Positions 1 to 11,300 of a stretch of DNA of 64,000 nt are shown here, in pieces. The notes under the pieces were generated by a model. The model ran no database searches, was not told the origin of the DNA, and saw only the letters and a program-made list of their open reading frames with translations. Origin of the DNA: Vitis vinifera (Eukaryota > Streptophyta > Magnoliopsida > Vitales > Vitaceae); NCBI RefSeq assembly GCF_030704535.1, contig NC_081822.1, forward strand, positions 8,784,501 through 8,848,500, written 5' to 3'. The stretch's first letter is position 1; each line of letters starts with the position of its first letter. The position numbers and the translations under genes were made by a program.

Positions 1-610
1 GTAATTTACTGAACATTCTAGCTTTTAGGTTTCCTTCTCCAAACGAGTAGATGAGAATTTCCTATTTTCCCTTGAGACCTTAAACCCATGTCCTTTTCTT
101 GACTCCATTCTTTTTAAAAGGGAAGTAATTTCCTTTTCAAATCCCACCATTGACAAACCCAAAAAACTACTGAAATTGGCAAACTTACTAGGAAGACTCG
201 TAAAGCTAAGCTCCTTCCCCTTTGATAGGCAATAGGCCTCCACAACTTGGTTGACCTCCAACTCCTTACCCGAAGGACCCTTCTCTTCATACCACATAAG
301 ATCTAACATCCTTCGATTTTGGAACATCATTCAAAACGGCCAAGAACCAGAAATTAGAGTCCCCAAGGGAGGCGCCACCCTTGTCTGACATGCTAACATC
401 AAGAGTGGGGACCTACCTTTAAGCCTACTGCTTCTGCCATCAGGGTTCATCCACACCTGAAATCCACTCCATCAGACTGAATCATTGCCTTTAGGAGAGG
501 GGATATGCGAAGAACTCCAGAGAGGAAGCAGAATCACCAATGTTAGGGTTCCTTTGACATCTTTCTTGGGAACTTAAAACCAGGGTTCCAAAAGACATGG
601 GTTGGCTTGG
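1..610 (-). mobile_element. LINE (L1-type) ORF1 fragment, continuing beyond window start
   Basis: Minus-strand reading at 330-25 gives a stretch (LPSKFANFSSFLGLSMVGFE, then a run ending RMESRKG) that closely resembles the plus-strand ORF1-to-ORF2 linker at 8382-8699 of another LINE in this window. Between 330 and 600 the minus strand carries similar but broken coding. The piece seems to continue the ORF1 at 2188-3690, from which it is separated by a second LINE at 611-2187. The endonuclease/RT part would lie to the left of the window. It is not an intact gene: frames are interrupted. Family assignment rests on recalled similarity to plant L1 elements. Confidence 0.6.
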
Positions 611-2187
611 CTTTTTTTTTTGATAAGTAAGAAAAGTATTGTATTGCTAAGAGGCGCTAAAATAGTGACTCAAGATGTACATAATAGAAAGGAAAATACT
701 CACCCCCTTACAAGTAAAATAAAAAATTGTCCATAAAGATGTACAAAAAAAGTATCAACGGGAACCCACTCAATGAATGAACTCAACAAAGGTAGAGGGA
801 TCATCTTTTATAAACAAATTAGTCTCCGACCAAAGTGAGTTAAGAAAAGAAGTTTTTAGCCTTTGGATGGACAACACCTCATTTTCAAAGGCGATTCTAT
901 TGCTAGTCTTCCAAACTGTCCAAAAAATGCAAAGAGGACCCGCTCTCCAAACAGTCTTGCGCTTCTTTCCCATAAAGAAACCAGTCCAACCCAATAGTGT
1001 TTCCCTAATCGACAATGGGAACATCGAAGACACTCTAAAAAGAGTGAAAAACATCTCTCACAATGCATTTTTCTTTTCATAATGAAGAAGGAGGTGGTTA
1101 GTGGATTCCTTTTCCGCTTGACAAAAATAACATCTATTTGCTAAGGCCCATCCCTTTTTTTTTTAACTTGGTCCAAGGTTAAAACTTTACCCCAAGAAGC
1201 CTCCCAAGCAAAGAAGCTTACTTTTGGCTTCACACACAACTTCCAAATGTTCTTCATTGGAAATAACACCGAGGAACTTTGTAAAGTGACTTTGTCGAGA
1301 AAATTCCATCCTTTGTTTCCATCCACTGCACCCTATCCTCCTCTTCCAAGATCAGTTTTTGACCACACAGGCGTAACAGAAAGCCCTCCACCTCTTCCAT
1401 CTCCCAATCGTTAAAGGACCTTGTAAAGCAAGGACTTCAATTCCTTCTGCTGTCCCGGACCTAACATCCTTCACCCAAGCTTCTTCTGGATCAGCTAGAG
1501 CGAACAAGGAAGGGAAAGAAACTCACAAAGGTGTATTCCCACACCAAGCATCCTTCCAAAAACTCACCCTTTGCCTATTCCCCACCACAAAGGAGAGTCT
1601 ACTGCTAACTGTGTGCCCGAACTTCCTAATTGTTTTCCACAACCCTACACCATACCCCTCTCTTACATCCCGAGAACACCACCCTCCTTGTTTCTCTCCA
1701 TATTTCCTTCTAATTACTTGGTTTCATAAAGCCCCTTTCTTATTTGCAAAATGCCAGCTCCATTTGCAAATGAGAGCCGTATTGAGTGTAGAAATGCTCT
1801 TAACCCCCAGACCCCATTTTCTCTTAAGAAGATAAGTTGTTGCCCATCTTACTAAATGAGGTCTTCGGACTAAAGCTCCACCTCCTCACAAGAAATCTCT
1901 CTGAATTTGCTCCAACCTTAATCTGACCCCCCTTGGCAATTGAAGAATAGGCAAGTTGAACAGTGTACTCCTAATCAAGGTAATTCTTCCTCCCTTAGAA
2001 ATATATTGACGTTTCCACATAGCCAATCTCTTACGGAATCTCTTCTCCACTCCATCCCAAATTGTCACAGACTTGAAGGGAGCACCCAATGGCATTCCCA
2101 AGTGGAGGGTAAACTTCCCACCTTACAACCAAGCTCAGAAGCCAACTCCTCCACATTCTCCATATTGCCCACTGGGAACAGCTCACA
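611..2187 (-). mobile_element. 5'-truncated LINE, RT C-terminus and 3' end
   Basis: Minus-strand frames at 2101-1886 read MGMPLGAPFKSVTIWDGVEK followed by a segment with RKRLAMWKRQYISKGGR, the hallmark downstream of the reverse-transcriptase fingers/palm in plant L1 elements. At 1054-770 the frame carries the zf-RVT-like C-terminal region (LFRVSSMFPLS, then FWTVWKTSNRIAFEN). The 3' end is an A-tract (T-run on plus at about 611-621) preceded on the minus strand by the typical CTTATC. The intervening 1100-1880 part is frameshifted. The element begins inside RT, so it is 5'-truncated, and appears inserted into the ORF1 of another LINE on the same strand. I could not define a clean target-site duplication. 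Confidence 0.75.
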
Positions 2188-3690
2188 TGGCTCTTAACCT
2201 AGCCCAAACTTAGGAAGCCCAGCTTGGTTCCCTTTGGACAAACTTAAAGAAGAGGTTTTGGGCAGGCTTGAGAAGAAACATGTGTTCCTTTCACCAGTAT
2301 CCAATTCATTTAAAGCCTTATGACCCAGTGACCTGCAAGGAGGTCCAAGGAGCTCCCCATCTAAGCTGCTGCCCGACTTTGACCACAAACGTTTCTCTAT
2401 ATCTTGTGCTAAGAGACTAGGCACAACCCCTAAGGCCTTCTATTCAGTCACCTCTTCTTGCACGACATCTGCAACACGTCTCCCTTCTTTCTCCTACACT
2501 CTCCCAACCACACATGAACTTCTTTTCTTATTATCCCTAACCTCTGGATTTCTGCAACTCCTCTTTGAAAGCTCATCGACGACCATAGCGAAACTTCCCA
2601 CCACAAAAAGATGACAAAGACATTGTCTATGTCCACAGCCACTAACTGATTTGACACCTTTCTTCCACTAGATTTAATGAGTAATCTTGCCCATTTCAGG
2701 TGACGCCTCTCCTTTATCTCTATATCCACCATCACAAAACCTCCACTGACATTGTCCACTCTTTTTAAAGAACTTTTTTCCCTATAGATGCACTGGTAGA
2801 CCCAACACCCTCAACCACACTTCACCGACGCAAGCACCTTCTTTGAAGTAACCAGCATCCGGATCCCACCATTCTAGCTTCATTCTTCTTCCCTCAAACA
2901 AGCAAGACGTAAAAAATGAAACACTTTTGGCCTTAGAAACATTTTCAAACTCAAATAAAACAAGATTGTCTCCCAACAAAAGTAGATTCAAATCCCCATT
3001 CAAACCTTTAGAATGTCAAGCTCACAAATTCAGCGTGTCCAAAGCTGGCAACCAGTTTAAAGAACCATCCCACCTCCCCGCTTGACACTTCTTGAGAAAC
3101 CCCAAGTTGCTTAATACCTCCCCTGACTCACTCTCAACCCACACTTCATCACCCAACTCCTTGCCTTTGTTCAACACCTTTGCAAAGGAAGCTTCCTTAA
3201 ACTGATTGTCACCTATTTTTTCCTCCCAATGCTTGACCTGCTCCTTTGACTCCTCCAAAGGCTAAGACACAGGGACTACCCCAATGCTCCTAAGATTTGA
3301 GGCAAGAATCTTCCAATCCCCTTGGGGAGCCTTTCCTTCTAGGAAAACTAAGGAAAACCTTTTTTCCTCTATGCACACAGCTGAACACAACAGAAGCCTT
3401 CCAGTTTTGTTGCTGCAGCTGCGCAACTCCAACTTGTAGCTCCTTCCCCCTTCATTCCACACTCTTCTGAAAGGCTCTCTGAACTTTCCTTCACAGCAGT
3501 CTTCCACTCCCTCAAGAAGCCAAGGAAGACTCATCTTAAATTTGATCTAAGAGGAAAACCCCTGACCCGTCTCTACAATCTTCCCCACTGCCTTACCATT
3601 TACGGACTCCAAAAAGATTTCGAAGGACTTTGATTCCACACCAAAACAACAATTTCTCTTTGTTAATAGAAGCATTTTTTCATGCCTAGA
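2188..3690 (-). mobile_element. LINE ORF1 N-terminal part (DUF4283-type), degenerate
   Basis: Minus-strand frames at 3534-3262, 3258-3022, 3003-2782, 2759-2448 and 2424-2194 form one broken ORF1. The 3003-2782 segment (GDNLVLFEFENVSKAKSV, then WWDPDAGYFKEGA and EVWLRVLGLPVHL) is typical of the DUF4283 RNA-binding domain found in plant L1 ORF1 proteins. The next segment (GGFVMVDIE, HLKWARLLIKSSGRKV) is the usual continuation. Stops and frame changes separate the segments, so it is a pseudogene. No poly-A follows directly; ORF1 appears to resume at 1-610 after the inserted LINE 611-2187. Confidence 0.7.
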
Positions 3691-4640
3691 ATTCATTCTC
3701 ACACCTCTATGAAAATATGCTTACACCTCTAGAACCACCATTTTCTCTTCATCCTTTCTCGAAATCTAATTTCAACTCCATGGTTATTTGTTTTTTGAAC
3801 AACAAACATTGTTGTTGTGCAATCAACAAAGTAGCAAATGCCATGAACATGCTCTTCAAATCCAAATAGGATAGTTTAACCCAGGATAGAAAGAAGTCTT
3901 ACATATTTAGGGCACTCATACACAAGAGAGAAAATTGAAATCGTGAGTAGTATCTGTCCCATCAATTCTATTTTTCTTCTTGAGAGCTACAAATTTCATA
4001 AAGAGGATAATCCTCTTGCAGATATTCCATGGCAATCAATTGTTGGGAACCCTCAGGCTCAAAAAATTTTAACTTCCTTTTCCTTCCTACCATTTATTAT
4101 TGACAATGGCATATCGAACAACTCCTTTTACTCTTTTTGGTTCCTAGCATTTGGTTAAATTATAATTATTATTTTTTTAGTTTCATTATTCTATCACTCC
4201 ATTACTTATCACTTTGCATCCAAGTAATGTATTAAGGAATTCTCACTTGTTCTGTTGTTATCCTTCTAAAGGCATGCAAAACTATTTGAGTTGTTACCAA
4301 TAGGCTACTTTTATATTAGTTGTGTACATTTCCAAACTTACAATTTTTTATCTGATTCTGACTGCTCATGCCAACATTCTAATTGATCCACACTCATCTT
4401 ATGAATGCATGTCTTTGTGATTGATCAATTGTCTATTTTATTGAGCATAGTAACTGAAAGCACCATCCATTTTCATTTCCTTTTCAGAAAATTTTCTGCA
4501 TTTTGTTTGTAATGCATCGTCATACAGGACATAAGGTTCCTAAATCACATCCATCATTGACTAACATTAGGATTCTCCATAGTCAGCAGTTTTACCTGAT
4601 GGGCAACCTTAGTTACTCTAAATGGTTTGCTTCAAGAAGT
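3691..4640. other. No gene seen; probable COQ10 intron or 5' flank
   Basis: AT-rich sequence without a convincing coding exon. The upstream COQ10 exons (transit peptide and start of the START-like domain) were looked for here and not found, so either they lie left of the window or they are too short for me to recognise. Confidence 0.4.
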
Positions 4641-5197
4641 CTGCTGGTCATTAGTCCCCCACCTTGATTATACTTTTCTTTCATCTATCTTTTGGTTCTG
4701 TTTATTTAAAGCATTTCCTCTATGCCTTTTTTCCCCACTTCCTAAGTTCCCTAACTATTTTGTTCTATTTGAATGCTGGAAGCTGGCTATTTTTACTATT
4801 TTCTTTATGCAAAGAAATATTTTCTGTATTCTACTATTTATTCATGCGAAGAAATATTTTCTGAAGCAGATTTCACCCTTAGCCCTTGGGGTGGGGGCCA
4901 GGTCCTCGATCATTGCTGGGTCAGTTGGTGAGTACCCTAGTCTGCTGGTCATTAGTCCCCCAGCTTGATTATACTTTTCTTTCATCTATCTTTTGGTTCT
5001 GTTTATTTAAAGCATTTCCTCTATGCCTTTTTTCCCCACTTCCTAAGTTCCCTAACTATTTTGTTCTATTTGAATGCTTGAAGCTGGCTATTTTTACTAT
5101 TTTCTTTATGCAAAGAAATATTTTCTGTATTCTACTATTTGCAAAGAAATATTTTCTGAAGCAGATTTCATCCTTAGCCCTTGGGGTGGGGGCTAGG
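4641..5197. repeat. Two-copy direct tandem duplication, ~300-bp unit
   Basis: The sequence starting CTGCTGGTCATTAGTCCCCC at 4641 recurs at 4942, giving a 301-bp period. Copy one runs 4641 to about 4903 before a spacer; copy two runs 4942 to about 5197. They are almost identical, except that copy one has a short extra segment near 4840-4850 around a repeated AAGAAATATTTTCTG and a different tail after GCCCTTGGGGTGGGGGC. The pair lies just upstream of the COQ10 exon at 5344, inside the preceding intron. There is no coding signature; open frames across it are chance T-rich frames. Confidence 0.85.
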
Positions 5198-5343
5198 TTT
5201 GCGTGAGGTTTGTGAAGGAATGTTTGTTTTTGCCCATCAGATTTACAGTTGACATTTGGATATATTCTCTCATGGCTACACTACATCATTTGGATATTTT
5301 GTTTTATGAGAGAGATAATGTGGACATGGTTTCTGTATATCAG

Positions 5344-8300
5344 GTACTCCCCAGAGCAGTTATTTGATGTAGTTGCAGCTGTTGACTTATATCATGGATT
5401 TGTCCCCTGGTGTCAACAGTCAGAGATAATTCAACGATATCCAGATGGATCATTTGATGCTGAGTTGGAGATTGGTTTCAAATTTCTTGTTGAAAATTAT
5501 GTTTCCCATGTGGAGTTAAACAGGCCAAAGTGCATAAAGGTAATTGACTCAATTTCTAGCTGTTTGTTTTAGAAGTAATAAAGTGATATTGATTTTTTTT
5601 TTCTTTTTGGTTAATAGAAAGTCAATTGAAGAATGTTCATTTTTGTAATAGCAATTTGTGTGTTTTCTTTTTTATTTTATTAACAGCAACTTAATAGAAG
5701 ATTTTTTTTTTTTTTTTTATATGATAGGCAATAATAATGAGCAGGAAAGAAAGTTACTGAACGATTCAATGTATTTGTAACTTTAATGATTGAAAAAATA
5801 TTACAAATAATATTTGGGACATGAAGAACTGAGGATAGGGTCAAAGATTGGGATACAGGAACTGAACCTTTCCCATGAATGGGAATAAAGGAGCCATTGC
5901 CAACCTTTACTTTGACTTTTCTTGGACATGAATTATAGGTTAAGAAAAAATGTGAATCACCAACCATATGATTTTTTTCTCTGAATCAATGATCCAAAGG
6001 TTAAATGAACTATCATTGAAGGCACTTAAAGTTGAATAGATATTACCTAATTGAGCAAAAGTTTAAGAAGGGTTAGAACCTCCTGGTCCATTATTTTGTG
6101 CGAGGCCTAGAATTGATTCTTGGTGAATGGTGTGCCATCTAAGTGCTGAGTAATACTGTCTGTAGGTTCAGAGTTCTGAGTGGTTACACTTTGGTAAGCT
6201 TCCTTGTAGTGTTGCTTGTTTCCTTTTGTCACCAAGAGGAGGTTTTTCATGCAACTTCTAGCACATTTCTCTGGTGTGTCTTGATTTTTGGCAATAATCA
6301 CATCAGCAAGTGTCTTTTTCTCCATTTTTCTTCATCCATGACTTAGATTGATAAGTGAAAGAAATAATTGGTTAAATGGGATGAATTTATCCCTCCCTAT
6401 GTTTTTGTTTGAAGAATAATCCATTTTCAACATAAATGCTTTTAACTATTTCAAGTATTTAAAATATATTTTAAAAGAAATGGTTATTTTTATAAGAAAA
6501 TAATGAGGGTATTTTTGTCAAAATGAGGCAAAAAAGGGATGAAGGGTTAGACTTCCAAAATTGGGTTTCCAATGACCCTTTTAATCCCTTTTAATCAAAT
6601 AACCCTAAGTGAAATTGTAGCACATAGGGATGTCCTAAACAATTTTGAGTATTGAGTTCTCTTGTGGGTTTGATTTTATCATCACAATCCTATGACTCTT
6701 TTCACTATGCTAATAGGCAAAAGTTTCTCGTAAGGAAGGAAGAGGTTCTTTACCAAGTATTTGACCTCTAACCTAATCAAACTCTGCATTGAGTCTAGCA
6801 AGGAATGCCAAAACTTGATCTTGTCAATCCTAGTTAAATTTGAAGGGAGAGTTTTGCCCGGTTCGCTATAAGTGGTTGTTGGCAGCTCTAGCTTTTCCAT
6901 TCAGTTATGGTGGGAAGTTTCTCCTTGGTTTTTGCATGTGATGCTGAGAAGCAGCAACAATACCAGCGAGCTGCAATAAAACAATGGTGCGGCGAGAGGC
7001 TCACACGTCGACAAAGGGGCGGGAAAGGAGTTACATCACTCGTTGTCTTCGGATGTGATCGTTTTGTGTTTGCATAGGAAAGAAGTGGCAGGTGAGGCAA
7101 TGTCAGTCAGCGTTGTAATTTTTGCAGAAGAGGGGGATTATCTAGGTGGCGATAGAAGGAGTACAACAAGAGAAGACAAAGATTGTTAGGTTGAGTCGTG
7201 TTTTAAGGATGGCTCAGTTGGGTCTTTGAAACTGGGCCGCCGAGGGTTGGAGGAGGCCCAAGGCTCTGAAGGGTCATCCTCGTCTAAGGCCTAGGTGGTG
7301 GGTTTTTCTAAGGCTCGGTTGCTTTCAGATGAAGGAGTAAGGGGCCTGTCAAGGTTGGGCCCTCTCTTGGATTATCTAACCTAATAAACATAGTGATGGG
7401 GGAATGCCTTTTTAAAGTTTATTCAAGGAAGAAAGGGAAAACCTAAGTAAACTTTAAGTAGGATTAATATTACTTGGAATTAAATTAAGATTAATATTTG
7501 TTGGAATCAAATTGGGATTAGCTAGTTAAGTTATAATATAATTAGAATTTGAATCATGATAGGTTATTAGAGTCCTAGTAGACTTTGGATTTCTTAGAGA
7601 AGCCTATAAATAGGCTAATTAATGTAAATCAAATGAATGAATTGATAAATAATATTATATATTCTTTCATTGCAAGGTTGCAACCCTCAATGGTGAGACT
7701 TCATTGATTTTCTTCTAGGTGAGACTCCTAAAAGGCCTTAGTGAGACTTTAAGGTTTTTCATATTTTCTTCATTGTTTCTTCTTTCTCTCTATTTCTTAT
7801 CTTATAATTTTCTTTACTATAAAATTTATTTTTTGTTCCTCTCCTTACACCTTAAAAAATAAACCCTAGTCCACCTACCCTTGAGTGTAGGTAACCATCC
7901 TAGGGTTGTCCTACATCACATAGGGCCTTATAGGGAGGAATGACGCTTAAAGGAGAGGCCTAAAGAAGAATTGGGCTTGCCAGGGTGCAACACTTCTGCT
8001 ATGGCTTTCGCAATGAAGCCAGAGGGTGGAAAAGAAGTCACGACTGCAAAGTGAGAAGGGGGGAGCTTTGGATTTAGGGCTGAGAGGCGAGAGCCCTTTC
8101 CAACAGCGGTGGCGGAGTCAACCCTTGACGATGACTATGTGGCAGTTGTGAGGTGCAAGGAGTGGAGTGTTGTAAGACAAGGCCCTTAGTCTTTTTCAGA
8201 ATCTCGTGTAGCAATCATGGACGAGGCTCTTGCGGTAGAGGCAAATAGACATGTTGGGAGTTCTACCCTCCCATGTGTGGAACCTTTGAGCCTTGGTTGT

Positions 8301-11300
8301 CAGTCCTCAATGATGTTGCTTCAGGATGGTCGTTTGTTGGAGCTTTCGGGAAACGCAACGAAGAGTCCTTCTGGTAAGTAGTTGGTGGTAAGGGATAAGG
8401 AGATGGTTCCACCTTGTGATCTGGGTTTCGAAAGAGTTGCGGAGGGGGAGGAAGTTGTTAGTTTGCCTAGTAGCTTTGTCAAGTTTAGCAATAGTTTGGG
8501 GATGCTAGTCGCGGGCTTAGAGAAGGAAACCAATCTTCTTCTTAAGAAACTAGATTCTAGAAAAGGGAAGGGGGTAAAGGGGAAGAAATCTTTGCCTTCT
8601 TTCCGTTTTGAGAGGGAAATTCGAAAGCTAGAGAGTTCAATTAACTACGATTGCTTTCCCTCCACTGTAAGGGGAAAGGGAAGGGGTGCCAAAATTTAGA
8701 GAAGGGTTGGACTTGGGCTCAGGAAATTTTAGTGCCTAATAAGAGTTTCTTTTTTGGGGTTGCAGTAGGGGTTTCTCTTTTCTCTTGCGTCTCAGTTTCT
8801 TTTGTGACTATTTATTGTTAGGGTGGTGGGTTTTTCTTCTCTATTCTCTTGCTTGCCGATCAACCTTATTTGTATATTCTGTGTGTGCTTTGTTGTGCCT
8901 TTTGACAAATGCTTTTAATATATCTTGCTTATTCACATTTAAAAAAAAAAAAAGAACTCGATCTTGTTGGGTTATGGCATAAACTTTTTATATAGGCAGG
9001 GATGATGTGGGTTTAGCCTAGGCGTTTTTGTGATATAATGACTATTTCTTATATGGGTTTTGGGAACACCACCAAAGGCAAGACACTTTGGAAGATTGCT
9101 TATCTCACTTTGATTTGGATGGTGTGATGAGAGAGAAATGCTAGAATATTTGAGGATAAATGGAGGACGTCTGAGACTTTATGAGATTTATTTCATTTCT
9201 TTACTTCTTTGTGGGCCTCTTGTACTAATGATTTTAAAGGCATTTCTTTGAACGTCATTCAACTTAGTTAGTTTGCGGTATGTACACCACTAGAGTTGTG
9301 CCACCATTGAGAGGAGCCTAGCCGTTTTTTCAGGAGAGGTTTCTCCTGTACATTCTTTTGTGATCCATCTTTTTTTACAAATCTCCTTGTATAACGGAGG
9401 TTTTTAGTGGTTTAGATCAGATTTGTATATTTGTAGGAAGGATTCCTCATCCCTCTCATGAAATCTTTATGTGTAATTAATACACTTCTTGTTTCTGATT
9501 TAAAAAAAAAAAAAACCAAACAAACAAACAAAAAAACCTTGATCTCATTCCAACACCTCAGCCAACTTTGCTACTTCCACTGTAGATTCTATTTCAAGGT
9601 GTTGTTGAAAGTCCTACTCTTGTCACAGGACCTTCAGAGTGTTGTAATAGGCTGTCACTGTAAGATCTCTTTGTTTGGTGTCATGGATTGTCATCTTCAA
9701 CTCTAAAATCCGCGTAGCTTCCCTTCTTTGAATAGGTCTGAGATTGCATCCCAAACTTCCTTGGCCAAAGAGAGAAATAGATATGGTTTACTAATTTTTA
9801 GTTGCAGAGTTAGTCAACCATGACATAGTCATGGAATTTTCAGCATCTCATGATTCAAAGGAAGGATCAGAAACCTTTGGTTTCTCAATAGTATCAAGCA
9901 ACCCTCTGCTTTTAAGAAAGCTTTGTTGATTGCAACCACACTGGGAAATTTTCACCATTTAGTTTTTAGGAAGTAATCTGTAGAGTTGGATTCTCATAAT
10001 GGGTGATTGATTTTGGCTGAAAAGGTGTAAAGACAAACTAGGCAAAAAGACAAGAAAAAGTGGAGATAAATACCTAAAAAAAACTTGCAGGTAGAGATTG
10101 ACAATGAAAGCCGAATTAAATGTTAGGAAAGAAAATTATGGGCTTTTTTGGAAATGTTTTCAGAAAATAGTTCTCAAAAAATAATTTTTGTGAACAATTC
10201 TTGAAAACTATTATTACTTGTTTTGAAGAACAAAATTCTATTTGGGAATTTAAATATGAAAAACAGTTTTTTTGGCTTATTCTCCATGAAGGTACTATTT
10301 ACTTACATATAACGTAAAAACTTTCAAAGTATTTTCCATATTTTCAATTGTTGATTAAAACATTGTACTAAAAAAATAACTAAAACACCTCAAATTTGTT
10401 CTAAAAAACATGTTTTCAGAACAAATTCTAAAAAAACTGTTTTCCATTAAAAGTTTGCTAAATGTGTTTTCTAAATTGGAAAAATTGTTTTCTGTTTAAA
10501 GAGCAAAAAATTGTTTTCAAGAACAATTTCTAAACAAGGCCTATAAGATTCGTTCCTACTCTAATACCATATGTGAGGAAGAATAAGAAAAGATTAGGAA
10601 TTATTGTTTCCTTCATTGATTAGAAAAGCCAGGGGTGTCATTAACAAGAACCAAAAACTTTGCAAAATATATGCATCATCTAATCCATCCTATTCATTCT
10701 TTATCAAAATTCATCTTTTCAAGAATTGATAGCAAGGAACTCCAATTGATGTGATCATATGCCTTCTTGATGTCTTGCTTGCATATGACACCACAAGCAT
10801 TGCTTTTCAACATAGAATCTACAACCTCATTGGCTGTTAGCACTGCTTCAAGAATTTGTCTTTCCTTTAACAAAGCATTTTGAGACTTGGAAACCATTTT
10901 TCCCACCACCTTCAATCTCTTTGCCGATAGCAAGAATCTTATATAAATCACCCAACAAGCTAATAGGCCTACAGTCTTTTAGATCCTCTGCACTCACTCT
11001 ATTTGAAATCAACGCTAAAAATGTTGCATTAAGACTTCTATCGAACCTTCCATGGTTATATAACTCCTTGAAAAACCGTATTATCTCATTCTTGATAAAA
11101 TCCCAACTAAATTGCCTAAAGGCTATTGAGATCCCATCTAGGCTTGGGGGTCCCCATTCAATTCTGACAAAGCATTGAGACTTCTCAATGAAAGGTTTTT
11201 TTTTTTGTTGTTCTTCTAAATTTTAGATAAAAAGTAGTATATTTTGTTTGATTGTGAGTTCATTACTAAGGATTGAAGCATGTAAGCATATAATCATGTG

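Larger units (their letters stand above)
5690..10571 (-). mobile_element. Decayed Copia element in COQ10 intron, interrupted by LINEs
   Basis: Read on the minus strand. The primer-binding site is near 10550-10570 (TGGTATTAGAG, complementary to initiator tRNA-Met). The gag start is at about 10020-9546, with the ITS.KLNGENFPVW-type motif at about 9990-9930. After the LINE insertion, gag continues from 6821 (LAFLARLNAEF, then VRGQILGKEPLPSLRE) with an in-frame TAG. A zinc-knuckle region near 6250 has Trp mutated to a stop in the C.KLH motif. The pre-integrase segment (YNSCPRKVKVKVGNGSFIPI, then LSSVLHVPNI) lies at 5967-5690. Removing 6822-9545 rejoins gag in one frame (VLE, stop, DQVLAFLARL). 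No 3' LTR or polypurine tract was found, so the left end is lost. Confidence 0.85.

Noticed and set aside
1611-1835. 74-codon plus-strand frame
   Set aside because: Opposite strand of the LINE 611-2187.
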